64,000 bases of DNA from Curtobacterium pusillum (GTDB taxonomy: Bacteria > Actinomycetota > Actinomycetes > Actinomycetales > Microbacteriaceae). The stretch lies in contig NZ_VEIY01000010.1 in the NCBI RefSeq assembly GCF_007680845.1, positions 31,956 through 95,955 on the forward strand, read 5' to 3'. The position numbers were made by a program, and so were the translations under genes. The stretch's first letter is position 1. Each line of letters opens with the position of its first letter. This document shows positions 33,249 through 40,847 of this stretch, in pieces. The notes below the pieces were generated by a model. That model ran no database searches. It worked only from the letters and a program-made list of their open reading frames with translations, and was not told the DNA's origin.

Positions 33249-33262
33249 ATCAGCATGCTGAT
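33249..33262. promoter_or_regulatory. Perfect palindrome ATCAGCATGCTGAT, candidate MarR operator
   Basis: A 14-bp perfect palindrome between the divergent MMPL and MarR genes, in the -10 to -35 interval of the inferred MMPL promoter. Its size and symmetry fit a MarR dimer. Confidence 0.65.
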
Positions 33263-33291
33263 TACTAGACGGATTGAGGGAAGGGCCTCCG

Positions 33292-33297
33292 TAGACT
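33292..33297 (+). promoter_or_regulatory. -10-like hexamer TAGACT ahead of the MarR gene
   Basis: Ends 7 nt before the ATG at 33305. Confidence 0.5.
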
Positions 33298-33304
33298 CGC
33301 AGGC

Positions 33305-33712
33305 ATGGACGACGCCCCCGACGGATGGCCCCTCGGCCGACTCCTCTCGGCGGCGGCCCGCGCGGTCGAGCGGGACTGGGACGAGCGACTCCGCGCGATC
33401 GGACTCCCGCACGCTGCGCTCATCGCGATCGACATCCTCATCCGGACCGGCCCGACCGGCGCCGACACCCTGGCGCGGACGGCCCGTGTCCAACCGCAGA
33501 CGATGTCCCGGACGCTCGAGCGCATGGAACGGGACGGGCTCGTCGAGCGCTCGCCACACCCCGAGGACCGTCGCCGGCGGGTCGTCACCGTGACGGATCA
33601 CGGCCGGCAGGCGTGGGAGACCGCACGGCACATCGAGCGCGACGTCCTGCCGGACGACCCTGCCCTGCGCGGTGCCCTCACCGCGCTCCTCGACCGGACC
33701 CGGCGCCGGTGA
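33305..33712 (+). CDS. MarR-family regulator
   Basis: A 135-residue winged-helix protein (TGADTLARTARVQPQTMSRTLERMERDGLVERSPHPEDRRRRVV, core QPQTMSRTLERME; wing HPEDRRRRVVTVTDHG). Divergent from the MMPL exporter across a 76-nt gap holding a perfect 14-bp palindrome, a classic arrangement for drug-sensing repression of an efflux pump. ATG with TAGACT 7 nt upstream. Confidence 0.93.
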   Translation: MDDAPDGWPLGRLLSAAARAVERDWDERLRAIGLPHAALIAIDILIRTGPTGADTLARTARVQPQTMSRTLERMERDGLVERSPHPEDRRRRVVTVTDHGRQAWETARHIERDVLPDDPALRGALTALLDRTRRR

Positions 33713-33789
33713 GTTCCACCACCTGATATTCCAGATACGGTACACTCGATCAGTCGGTGCCAGGACCGACCCGATCCGCAGGAGTGCCG

Positions 33790-34815
33790 ATGTCCGAACG
33801 CCGCGCCGCCCTCCGGGCCGCCGAGTCCACAGCGAAGCGGCGGAAGCGCCCGTTCCTCGTCGCCCTCGTCGGCACCCTCGGCGGCCTGATCGGCATCGCC
33901 GCCGTGATCGCCGTCGTCGCCGGGGTCTTCGTCGGCGGCCTCGCCCGGAGCTTCGACGCGGGCAAGGACGTCATCGCCGACCCGTTCCCGAACGGATCCC
34001 GCCCGGCACCGTCCGACGGGGCCCGGAACATCCTGCTCATCGGGTCGGACTCGCGCGGGCGCCTCGACCCCGACGGCGACCGGACGTCCGGCGGCCGCGC
34101 GGACACCCTGATGCTCGCGCACCTGCCGGCCGACCGGCAGGCCGTGTACCTCATGTCGATCATGCGCGACTCGTGGGTCGCGGTCCCCGGCCACGGCACC
34201 GCCAAGATCAACGCCGCGTACTCCTGGGGTGGCGTGCCGCTGACCGTGCAGACCGTCGAACAGCTCCTCGACGTCCGCATCGACCACGTCGCGGAGATCG
34301 ACTTCCGCGGGTTCGCGGACATGACCGACGCCCTCGGCGGGGTGACCGTCGACTCCCGCCAGGCGTTCTCCGCCGGCGGGCACGAGTACCGCGCCGGCCC
34401 GAACCGCCTCGACGGCGACTCCGCCCTGGCGTTCGTCCGCGAACGGTACGCGTTCGCCGACGCCGACCACACCCGCGTGGTCAACCAGCAGGCGTTCATG
34501 CGCGGCGTCGTCGACGGACTGCTCTCGAGGGGCACCCTCACCAGCCCGGGCCGGATCCAGGACTTCGTCACGGCGACGAGAGCCCATCTCGCCGTGGACG
34601 GGGGACTCACCTTCCGGACCCTCGTCGGGCTCGGCTGGTCCCTCCGCGACGTCCGTTCGTCGGATCTCCGGACCTTCACGATGCCGACCGCCGGCGGGGG
34701 CACGTCGGCGGACGGCCAGTCCTACGTCGCGGTGAACACGCTCGCGGTGCAGTCGCTCTCGCAGGCGCTCCGGTCGAACGACCTGGCACGGTGGTTGCGG
34801 GACAACCCGCAGTAG
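33790..34815 (+). CDS. LytR-CpsA-Psr (LCP) family protein
   Basis: A 341-residue membrane protein: basic N terminus, membrane helix ~21-50, LCP domain with GSDSR at 85-89, D105, and R126-D127 in SIMRDSWV, and FVRERY near 218. It lacks the LytR_C domain of the paralogue at 28840. Likely ligates a wall glycopolymer. Start at MSERRAAL with an AGGAG ribosome site 5 nt before the ATG. Convergent with the Rpf/LysM gene across a large inverted repeat. Confidence 0.93.
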   Translation: MSERRAALRAAESTAKRRKRPFLVALVGTLGGLIGIAAVIAVVAGVFVGGLARSFDAGKDVIADPFPNGSRPAPSDGARNILLIGSDSRGRLDPDGDRTSGGRADTLMLAHLPADRQAVYLMSIMRDSWVAVPGHGTAKINAAYSWGGVPLTVQTVEQLLDVRIDHVAEIDFRGFADMTDALGGVTVDSRQAFSAGGHEYRAGPNRLDGDSALAFVRERYAFADADHTRVVNQQAFMRGVVDGLLSRGTLTSPGRIQDFVTATRAHLAVDGGLTFRTLVGLGWSLRDVRSSDLRTFTMPTAGGGTSADGQSYVAVNTLAVQSLSQALRSNDLARWLRDNPQ

Positions 34816-34825
34816 CCCGGACAGC

Positions 34826-34894
34826 AGGACGCCCCCGGGACGATCGTCCACGGTCACGCTCGGTCACGGAGACGATCGGTCGCGGGGGCGTCCT
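34826..34894. terminator. Long inverted repeat, bidirectional terminator
   Basis: Outer arms AGGACGCCCCCG (34826-34837) and its exact complement (34883-34894), with further pairing inside (GACGATCGTC against GACGATCGGTC, GGTCAC against GTCACGG). It fills the gap between the convergent LCP and Rpf/LysM genes. Confidence 0.7.
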
Positions 34895-34904
34895 GACGGT
34901 GCGA

Positions 34905-35579
34905 TCAGGCCGGGAGCTGCAGCTTCTGGCCGGCGTACACCAGGTTCGCGTCGTCGATGGTCGACGTGTTCGCTGCCCAGAGCTTGTTCCAACCGCCGTC
35001 GATCTTCAGCTTCGTCGCGATGCTGTCGAGCGTCTCGCCCGACACGATCGTGTACGTCTTGCCGCTGGTCTTGACGGCCGCGGGCTTCGCCGGAGCGGCC
35101 GGGGCTGCGGGCGCGGCCTGCGGAGCGGCGGCCTGGGTGGCCGACTGCTGCGGGGCAGCGGCCTGCGGGGCGGCCTGCTCGGGCGCAGCCTGCTGGACGG
35201 GTGCCGGAGCGGCCGCCTGCGGGGCGGCACCGGCGGTGCCGCTCAGGCCGAGCTTCGCGGAGCAAGCGGGCCACGCACCCCAGCCCTGGGACGCGAGCAC
35301 GCGCTCGGCGACGGCGATCTGCGCACCGCGGCTCGCGGAGGCCGGGTTGCCGGCGCCGCCGTTGGCCTGCCAGGTGCCGAGGGTGAACTGCAGGCCGCCG
35401 TAGTAGCCGTTGCCGGTGTTGATCGCCCAGTTGCCGCCGGACTCGCACTGCGCGAGGGCGTCCCAGGTCGAGCCGGATGCTGCGTTCGCGGGGGCTGCCG
35501 CGAGGCCGACTCCGGTCGCGGCGATGCCGGCGAACGCGAGGCCGCCGACGATGGTACGGGTACGAGAAAGCTTCTTCAT
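34905..35579 (-). CDS. Resuscitation-promoting-factor-like transglycosylase with LysM
   Basis: A 224-residue secreted protein. Signal peptide 1-33 (cleavage after ANA); Rpf/transglycosylase-like domain ~35-110 with catalytic E46 in AQCESGGNWAINTGNG and the C45-C106 disulphide pair; a ~55-residue Ala/Pro/Gln linker; LysM at ~174-224. It would bind peptidoglycan and cleave glycan strands, promoting growth or regrowth. A good promoter (TTGATA-N16-TATGGT) lies ~127 nt upstream, so this gene, unlike many here, has a long leader. Confidence 0.93.
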   Translation of the reverse strand: MKKLSRTRTIVGGLAFAGIAATGVGLAAAPANAASGSTWDALAQCESGGNWAINTGNGYYGGLQFTLGTWQANGGAGNPASASRGAQIAVAERVLASQGWGAWPACSAKLGLSGTAGAAPQAAAPAPVQQAAPEQAAPQAAAPQQSATQAAAPQAAPAAPAAPAKPAAVKTSGKTYTIVSGETLDSIATKLKIDGGWNKLWAANTSTIDDANLVYAGQKLQLPA

Positions 35580-35706
35580 GTCTGGTGCTCCACCGGGACC
35601 ACACGTCGGAGATCGACGGCCGCTGCCCGTCCCGACCGGTCAGGGTCGAGTCGTGGGGGTGCGCCTCCGGGGGCAGTGGTCTCGTGCCGGGGCGCCTCGG
35701 TCGGCC
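35580..35706 (-). other. Leader of the Rpf/LysM gene; no known riboswitch recognised
   Basis: About 120 nt between the inferred promoter and the start codon, GC-rich. Rpf genes in actinobacteria are often under a c-di-AMP (ydaO) riboswitch. I looked for its GGGGGAACC-type and closing elements and did not find a match, so this is noted only as an unusually long leader. Confidence 0.35.
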
Positions 35707-35734
35707 ACCATAGGAAACTCTTCACCGTTATCAA
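35707..35734 (-). promoter_or_regulatory. Sigma-70-type promoter of the Rpf/LysM gene
   Basis: Minus strand: -35 TTGATA (35734-35729), 16-bp spacer, -10 TATGGT (35712-35707). The best conventional promoter match seen in the window. Confidence 0.6.
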
Positions 35735-35912
35735 ACCGAGACCAACGGTTCTACCCGTCAGTGCTATGCGCTGGACGCTCGAACCTGTACGCATCGATGC
35801 CCGGCAGCATGGCGATCGGGGCGAACCCGCAGGCGCCTCCTTGGCAATCCCCTGGCAATGGCGGTCCGGGGGTGCGAGGCGGCGGCGGGGTGCGCCTCCC
35901 GGACGACCGCCG
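35735..35912. other. Intergenic remainder between the Rpf promoter and RlmC
   Basis: About 180 nt without an open frame that looks coding. It contains a doubled TGGCAAT (35852-35870 region) and, just after the RlmC stop on the minus strand, a GC-rich GGGAGGCGCACC... segment that could form a terminator hairpin and faintly resembles family A. Nothing else is seen. Confidence 0.4.
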
Positions 35913-37070
35913 TCAGCCCCGCGACAGGAGGGTGACGGCTTCGAGGTGCCCCGTCTGCGGGAACATGTCGAGCACGCGGGCGCGCCGGAGGCGGAGCGAC
36001 GGCATGCGCTCGAGGTCCTTCGCGAGGGTCACCGGGTTGCAGCTCGAGTAGACGACGTGCTGGACGTCGGACTCCTCGAGCCAGGTGGACAGCGTCTCGC
36101 CGATCCCCCGCCGCGGCGGGTTCACCACGACGAGCTCCGGCAGCAGTTCCGGGCGGGACCGCAGCGCGTGCTCGGTCGCGTCGTCCGCGGCGAACCGCAC
36201 ACCGTCGAGGCCGGCGTCACGTGCGGACTGCTTCGCGGACCGGATCGCCTCGCGACTGGTCTCGATCCCCGTCACCGCGCGGCCGGGTCGCGCCGCGTGC
36301 AGGGCGAACCCGCCGACGCCGCAGTACAGGTCCCACATCGACGCCGGGGACACCTCGTCGATCCACGCAGCGGCCTGCGCGTACAGCTGGGTCGCGACGT
36401 GCGTGTTGGTCTGGAAGAAGCTCTGCGGCCGGAGGTGCATCGTGACGTCGCCGAGCCGCATCGACAGGGTCTCCTGCTCGGTGAGCACCACCTCGCGGTC
36501 ACCCTCGGTCAGCGCCTTGTGCTCGGGCAACAGGTTCGCGGTGACGACGACCGCCCCGGGGAGCACCGACCGCAGCGCGCCGAGGGACCGTCGGAGGAGC
36601 GGGAGCTGCCCCTCGGACCGGAGGACGAACCGCACCATGAGCTCCCCGTCCGGCGACTCCGTGACGAGCACGAACTTCAGCTCACCCCGACGGGCGGCGA
36701 CGTCGTACGGGATGAGCCCGACGGCGGCGATGAAGTCCGCGAGGATCGGCAGCGCCCGCTGGATCCCCGGCGTGCAGATGCCGCAGTGCCGCAGGTCGAC
36801 GCCGCGCTGCCGGTGGTCCAGGATCCCGACGGTGGGGCGCTGCACGGTGCCGCCGACGACCATCTTCGCCTTGTTCCGGTACGCCGACTCGGGGCTGGTG
36901 ATCGCCGGGAGCCACTCGACCGGGGTCCCCGTCGCGTCGAACGCAGCCTCCGTCGCGCCGTGCAGCAGCTCGCGCGTCCGGAGTTCCTTGTCGAGGACCT
37001 GATCGGCGTACGGCTGCCCCATGAGCGTGCACGAGCGACACACCCCGCGGTCGAAGTAGTCGCACTGCAT
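35913..37070 (-). CDS. rlmC: 23S rRNA (uracil-C5)-methyltransferase RlmC
   Basis: A 385-residue TrmA/RumA-family methyltransferase. Iron-sulfur cysteines C3, C11, C14 and C96/C99 (CDYFDRGVCRSC; HCGIC). SAM-binding LYCGVGGFAL, catalytic C344 in YSSCNPVTLAKDL and base E377 near the end. No TRAM domain, as in RlmC. It methylates U747 of 23S rRNA in E. coli; the actinobacterial target is inferred by homology. Its ATG lies 7 nt after the SMP-30 gene, so it is read through from that operon. Confidence 0.9.
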   Translation of the reverse strand: MQCDYFDRGVCRSCTLMGQPYADQVLDKELRTRELLHGATEAAFDATGTPVEWLPAITSPESAYRNKAKMVVGGTVQRPTVGILDHRQRGVDLRHCGICTPGIQRALPILADFIAAVGLIPYDVAARRGELKFVLVTESPDGELMVRFVLRSEGQLPLLRRSLGALRSVLPGAVVVTANLLPEHKALTEGDREVVLTEQETLSMRLGDVTMHLRPQSFFQTNTHVATQLYAQAAAWIDEVSPASMWDLYCGVGGFALHAARPGRAVTGIETSREAIRSAKQSARDAGLDGVRFAADDATEHALRSRPELLPELVVVNPPRRGIGETLSTWLEESDVQHVVYSSCNPVTLAKDLERMPSLRLRRARVLDMFPQTGHLEAVTLLSRG

Positions 37071-37077
37071 GGCCCGG

Positions 37078-37962
37078 TCAGGATACGGCAGCGGCGTCCG
37101 TCGTCGTCGTCGCGATCCGGTACACGGACGTCGTGGCCGCCAAGAAGAGCGTCGTGCCGTCGTCGCCGCCGAAGCACAGGTTCGCGACCGTCTCCGGCAC
37201 GGCGATCTCGCCGAGTCGCACGCCGGCGGGGTCGAACACGACGACGCCGCGGTGCGACGAGGACCAGACGTTGCCGTGCACGTCCACGCGGATCCCGTCC
37301 GGGGCGCCCTCGCCGGGTTCGAGCCGGGCGAACACCCGGCCGTTCTTCAGTCGGTCCCCGAGTGGGCCGTCGACCCGGTCGTACGCGCGGATCACGGGCT
37401 CCTCGCCCGACGAGCTCGCGATGTACAGGACCGCCTCGGTCGGGTCGAACGCCAGGCCGTTCGGTTCGTCGAGGTCCACGGCCACCGGACGGAGCCCCTC
37501 ACCGTCGGGTCCGCACCGGAAGACCCAGTGGTCGCCGTACTCCCGCTCGCCGGGGTGCCCCTCGCGCGGCTGGGTGATCCCGTACGCCGGGTCCGTGAAC
37601 CACACGCTGCCGTCGCGCGCGACCACGACGTCGTTCGGCGAGTTGAACCGGACGCCGTCGAACGCGTCGACGACCGGCGAGACCACGCCGTCCCGGTCCC
37701 GCTCCACCCGGCGGAGTCCGTGCGAGCACTGCACCACGCTGCCGTCCCGGTCGAGGGTGCGGCCGTTCGTGAACTCCACGCCGTCGGCGTAGGTGTCGAC
37801 GGCGCCCGTGTCCGCGTGCCACTGCAGGATGCGGTCACCGGGGATGTCAGACCACCGGAGCGTCCGCGTCGCGGGGATCCAGCACGGGCCCTCCGCCCAG
37901 GTGCTGCCGGCGGCGATCTGCTCGAGCGCGTCGGGGTCGGGGACGAGGTCGGTGAACGACAT
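37078..37962 (-). CDS. SMP-30/gluconolactonase-family lactone hydrolase
   Basis: A 294-residue six-bladed beta-propeller. Metal ligands by motif: E24 (TWAEGPCW), N110 (RFNSPNDVVV), N168 (DEPNGLAF) and D222 (APDGIRVD). The family opens aldonolactones or related lactones using a divalent metal. AGGAG ribosome site before the ATG. Lies between an FCD-GntR regulator and RlmC, in a run of genes with two SDRs nearby; the likely job is hydrolysing a sugar lactone made by one of those dehydrogenases (inference). Confidence 0.92.
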   Translation of the reverse strand: MSFTDLVPDPDALEQIAAGSTWAEGPCWIPATRTLRWSDIPGDRILQWHADTGAVDTYADGVEFTNGRTLDRDGSVVQCSHGLRRVERDRDGVVSPVVDAFDGVRFNSPNDVVVARDGSVWFTDPAYGITQPREGHPGEREYGDHWVFRCGPDGEGLRPVAVDLDEPNGLAFDPTEAVLYIASSSGEEPVIRAYDRVDGPLGDRLKNGRVFARLEPGEGAPDGIRVDVHGNVWSSSHRGVVVFDPAGVRLGEIAVPETVANLCFGGDDGTTLFLAATTSVYRIATTTTDAAAVS

Positions 37963-38011
37963 GTGTTCTCCTTCGAACGGGCGTCGTGCCCAGCGTAGGA
38001 CCGACGCCGCC

Positions 38012-38689
38012 TCAGTCGGCGGTCCGCGTGATGATCTCCCGCATCGCGTCGGCGGCTGCGTCGGGCTGGCCATTGGCGACCGCACGGACGAGTGCCACGT
38101 GCAGTCCCACGTCGTGCGCGTCCGGGCCGATGCCGGCCCGCTCGTCGAGTGCGCGCGCCACCACGCGGTGCAGCCGCCGGTACATCGCGTTCCCGGACAG
38201 CTCCAGGACGAGTCGGTGCAGGTCACGGTCGCTCTGGAGGAACGTGGCGGCGTCGTCCGGACCGGTGGCGGTGGCGAGACGGTCGGCGACGGCGAGGAGC
38301 GCCTCCAGTCCGGCGACGGAGGGACCGTCCGGCGCACGCGGTGCGTCGGCCACGCGGGCCGCTGCGGCCGCTGCCGCGGCCGGTTCGACCGCACGGCGGA
38401 GCGCGCGCAGCTCCGCGAGCGCGACCTCGCGGTCCGGTCCCGCCGTGCGCCAACCGATCACCCGCGGGTCGAGCACGTCCCACGAGGCCTCGGGCAGCAC
38501 CCGGAGGCCGACCCGACGGCCGGCGCTGAGGAGGCCGAGCCCGACGAGGACGCGGACAGCCTCGCGCACGATGCTCCGGCTCGCCCCGGTGCGGGCCACG
38601 AACCCGTCGATGCTCTCGGTGTGTCCCGGCGGCAGGGTGCGGTCGACGATCGCGGCGCCGAGCTCGTCGAGCACCCGGTCGAAGATCAC
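38012..38689 (-). CDS. FCD-domain GntR regulator (FadR type)
   Basis: A 225-residue regulator: winged helix 1-66 (LGAAIVDRTLPPGHTES; RTGASRSIVREAVRVLVGLGLL) and an FCD helical domain ~80-205 (LRALRRAVEPAAAAAAAARV; SDRDLHRLVLELSGN; HDVGLHVALVRAV), whose Asp/His residues bind metal and a sugar acid or similar ligand. GTG start overlaps the SDR stop (GTGA). Likely regulator of this sugar cluster; see the AATAG-N5-CTATT operator at 39414. Confidence 0.91.
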   Translation of the reverse strand: MIFDRVLDELGAAIVDRTLPPGHTESIDGFVARTGASRSIVREAVRVLVGLGLLSAGRRVGLRVLPEASWDVLDPRVIGWRTAGPDREVALAELRALRRAVEPAAAAAAAARVADAPRAPDGPSVAGLEALLAVADRLATATGPDDAATFLQSDRDLHRLVLELSGNAMYRRLHRVVARALDERAGIGPDAHDVGLHVALVRAVANGQPDAAADAMREIITRTAD

Positions 38690-39408
38690 CGCTGCGACAC
38701 CGGCGACACCACGAGCTCGTCGATCCGCACGTGCGACGGCGCCTCGAGCACGAAGGACACGGTGCGGGCGACGTCCGCCGGCTGGAGCATGACCGCGCGC
38801 GCCTCGGCATCGGGCACCGTCGGGCGCTGGTCGAGGAAGTCGGTCGCGACGTCGCCGGGGCAGAGGTGCGTGGCGCGGACCCCGTGCGCGGCCTCCTGCT
38901 GGTTGAGCGTCCGGACGACGGAACCGAGCGCGGTCTTCGACGCCGAGTAGGCGACCCCCGCGCCCGGTTGGAAGGACCACCCCGCGTACGAGGAGACGAC
39001 CACCACGACGCCGCCGGACGCCCGGAGCGCCGGGAGCGCGGCGTCGACGACGGTCACCACGGCGGTCAGGTTCGTGTCCACGATCGACCGGAAGGTGCCG
39101 AGGTCCTGGTCGTCCCACCGACGCTCCGGCGCGTTCAGCCCTGCGGCGAGCACGAGGGCGTCGAGGCGCCCGTGCCGCTCGAGCACCGCGTCCCGGGCAG
39201 CCGCCACCGCATCCGGGTCCGCTGCGTCGAGCGGTTGCACGTCCGCGGTCCCGCCGGCGGCGCGGATCGCGCTCGCGACCTCCTCGAGGCGGTCGGTGCG
39301 GCGGCCACTCAGCACGACCGTCCACCCGTCGGCAGCGGCCGCGCGGGCGGACGCGGCACCCATGCCGCTCCCGCCGCCGGTGATCCAGAGGACTCGCTCG
39401 TCGGTCAT
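38686..39408 (-). CDS. Short-chain dehydrogenase/reductase
   Basis: A 240-residue classical SDR: TGGGSGMG at 10-17, S140 and Y154-x3-K158 (AYSASKTAL). LAAG stands in for NNAG. Translationally coupled (GTGA) to the GntR gene and divergent from another SDR. The first gene of a run SDR, GntR, SMP-30, RlmC. TACTAT ends 6 nt before the ATG, inside the candidate operator. Confidence 0.92.
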   Translation of the reverse strand: MTDERVLWITGGGSGMGAASARAAAADGWTVVLSGRRTDRLEEVASAIRAAGGTADVQPLDAADPDAVAAARDAVLERHGRLDALVLAAGLNAPERRWDDQDLGTFRSIVDTNLTAVVTVVDAALPALRASGGVVVVVSSYAGWSFQPGAGVAYSASKTALGSVVRTLNQQEAAHGVRATHLCPGDVATDFLDQRPTVPDAEARAVMLQPADVARTVSFVLEAPSHVRIDELVVSPVSQR

Positions 39409-39413
39409 GGCGG

Positions 39414-39428
39414 AATAGTATGCCTATT
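39414..39428. promoter_or_regulatory. Inverted repeat AATAG-N5-CTATT, candidate GntR operator over divergent promoter
   Basis: Perfect 5-bp arms, in the 62-nt gap between two divergent SDR genes. The minus-strand -10-like TACTAT (39420-39415) lies within it. Rare AT-rich spot. Confidence 0.55.
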
Positions 39429-39470
39429 GACGTGCGGCCGGACCACGACCGCCCGACGACGGGAGCGACG

Positions 39471-40226
39471 ATGCACCTCGACCTGACCGACCGCGTGGTC
39501 GTCGTGACCGGGGCCGCGCGCGGCATCGGCCGGACGATCGCGGCACGATTCCACGCCGAGGGCTGCCGGGTCGTCGCGCTCGACCTCGCGTTCGACGACG
39601 CGACGCCCGACGACGTCGACCGGGTCGTGTGCAACGTCGCCGACCCCGACTCCGTGCGGGCCGCCGTGGTCACCGTCGTCGAGCGGCACGGCACGATCGA
39701 CGTGCTCGTGAACAACGCCGGCATCAATGTCGAGGGCACGGTCGCCGAACTCGAGTGGGAGGCCTGGCGCCGCTGCATGGACGTCAACCTCGGTGGGGCG
39801 TTCCTCATGAGCCAGGCCGTGGCTCCGGTGATGCAGGCCGCCGGGCGGGGACGGATCATCAACGCGGCGTCGTTCGCGGCGATCGTCCCGAGTGTCGGCA
39901 GCGCTGCCTACGCGGCGTCGAAGTCGGCCGTCGTCGCCTTCACCCGGGTCCTCGCGTCGGAGCTCGGGCCGTGGGACATCACCGTCAACGCGTACGCGCC
40001 GGGCATGGTGCCGACGGCGATGAACGGGTTCGCGACGATGCCGGCCGAGGCGCAGGACCGGCTCCTCGACACGCTGTCGCTCCGGCGGTGGGAGACGCCC
40101 GACGACGTCGCGGACCTGCTCGTGTTCGTCGCGAGCGACGCCGCGGGCTACATCACCGGGACGCTCCTCGACGTCTCCGGCGGCAAGTTGGCGACGCAGA
40201 TCCCGGCCCGGGCGCACGGGCGCTGA
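39471..40226 (+). CDS. Short-chain dehydrogenase/reductase
   Basis: A 251-residue classical SDR: TGAARGIG at 13-20, NNAG at 81-84, S134 and Y147-x3-K151 (AYAASKSAV), and a C-terminal GYITGTLLDVSGG typical of sugar or polyol dehydrogenases. Start taken at MHLDLTDR, which has a GGGAGCG ribosome site; an in-frame start at 39420 would place coding sequence over the operator. Partner to the SMP-30 lactonase is plausible: oxidation of a sugar to its lactone, then hydrolysis. Confidence 0.92.
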   Translation: MHLDLTDRVVVVTGAARGIGRTIAARFHAEGCRVVALDLAFDDATPDDVDRVVCNVADPDSVRAAVVTVVERHGTIDVLVNNAGINVEGTVAELEWEAWRRCMDVNLGGAFLMSQAVAPVMQAAGRGRIINAASFAAIVPSVGSAAYAASKSAVVAFTRVLASELGPWDITVNAYAPGMVPTAMNGFATMPAEAQDRLLDTLSLRRWETPDDVADLLVFVASDAAGYITGTLLDVSGGKLATQIPARAHGR

Positions 40227-40255
40227 CGCGCGCGGCGCGGCCGCGCGGCGCGGGC

Positions 40256-40322
40256 GTCGAACCACGGGAACGACATCGAACCAGGGCGACCACGCGGTTC
40301 GACGTCGGGAACGTGGTTCCGA
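40256..40322. repeat. GAACCAC-type imperfect inverted repeat between convergent genes
   Basis: Left part 40256-40282 (starts GTCGAACCACGGGAACGAC) and right part 40296-40322 (starts GGTTCGACGTCGGG, ends GTGGTTCCGA) pair over most of their length. It is preceded by a GCGCGGCCGCGC palindrome right after the SDR stop and followed by a decayed half of the family-A core (GCGCCTCCAGGCC near 40346). Confidence 0.65.
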
Positions 40323-40359
40323 GCGGACGGGGCGGGGGCGACCCGCGCCTCCAGGCCGC

Positions 40360-40776
40360 TCAGCGCAGCATGCGCTCCAGCAGCACACGGAGCTCGCGCC
40401 GCTTAGCCGCCGGCAACCGCACCGTCAGGGGCAGCAGTGCGTCGCGCATCGCGGCCTCGAGCGAGCGGGCGACCTCGTGCCCGGCTTCGGTCAGCACCAC
40501 CTCGACGGCGCGGGCGTCGTCGGGGTCCGGCTCCCGCGCGAGCAGCCCCTTCGCGGAGGCCCGCGCGACGAGCCCGGTCATCGTCGACTTCTCGAGCCCG
40601 AGGTACTCCGCCAGGTCACCGATCCGCAGCCGCCGGTCACGCAGGATCGCGAGCACGCGCAGCTGCGTCAAGGACAGCCCGGCGTCCGCCGCGAGGTCCG
40701 TGAGCGCGCCCATGGTCCGGAACGCCGCGTGCCCGAGGGCATCGACGAGCCGGTCGTCCTCCGTCGTCTCCTGCAC
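40360..40776 (-). CDS. MarR-family regulator
   Basis: A 138-residue winged helix (LTQLRVLAILRDRRLRIGDLAEYLGLEKSTMTGLV, core LGLEKSTMTGLVARA; wing REPDPDDARAVEVVLT). GTG start with TAGGAT ending 6 nt upstream. Divergent from a quinone-reductase-like gene; a TGCGAAC palindrome over that gene's -10 marks it as the target. Confidence 0.92.
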   Translation of the reverse strand: MQETTEDDRLVDALGHAAFRTMGALTDLAADAGLSLTQLRVLAILRDRRLRIGDLAEYLGLEKSTMTGLVARASAKGLLAREPDPDDARAVEVVLTEAGHEVARSLEAAMRDALLPLTVRLPAAKRRELRVLLERMLR

Positions 40777-40782
40777 GGCACG

Positions 40783-40788
40783 ATCCTA
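40783..40788 (-). promoter_or_regulatory. -10-like hexamer TAGGAT ahead of the MarR gene
   Basis: Ends 6 nt before the GTG at 40776; back to back with the divergent -35 at 40790. Confidence 0.55.
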
Positions 40789-40789
40789 C

Positions 40790-40825
40790 TTGACGAACTT
40801 CGTACTGCGAACTACTTTGTTCGCA
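40790..40825 (+). promoter_or_regulatory. Promoter (TTGACG-N17-TACTTT) with overlapping TGCGAAC-N6-GTTCGCA operator
   Basis: -35 TTGACG at 40790-40795, 17-bp spacer, -10 TACTTT at 40813-40818. The perfect 7-bp inverted repeat TGCGAAC/GTTCGCA (40806-40825) has the whole -10 as its spacer, so MarR binding would block the promoter directly. Confidence 0.72.
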
Positions 40826-40847
40826 ACACGAACCTTCAGGAGCGCAC

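Noticed and set aside
35580..35706. c-di-AMP (ydaO) riboswitch upstream of the Rpf/LysM gene
   Set aside because: The expected conserved elements could not be found by eye; only a long leader and a promoter are claimed. A covariance-model search would settle it.
28798..37577. Very long open frames (over 1,200 codons) on the plus strand across minus-strand genes at 28.8-32.7 kb, and spanning genes of both strands at 33.7-37.6 kb
   Set aside because: They are antisense or alternate frames of well-supported genes (LCP, MMPL, RlmC) in very GC-rich DNA, with repetitive Arg/Asp/Val composition and no recognisable domains.
39420..39470. Upstream start of the plus-strand SDR at 39420
   Set aside because: The extra 17 residues lack family similarity, run through the AATAG operator, and the ATG at 39471 has a ribosome site.
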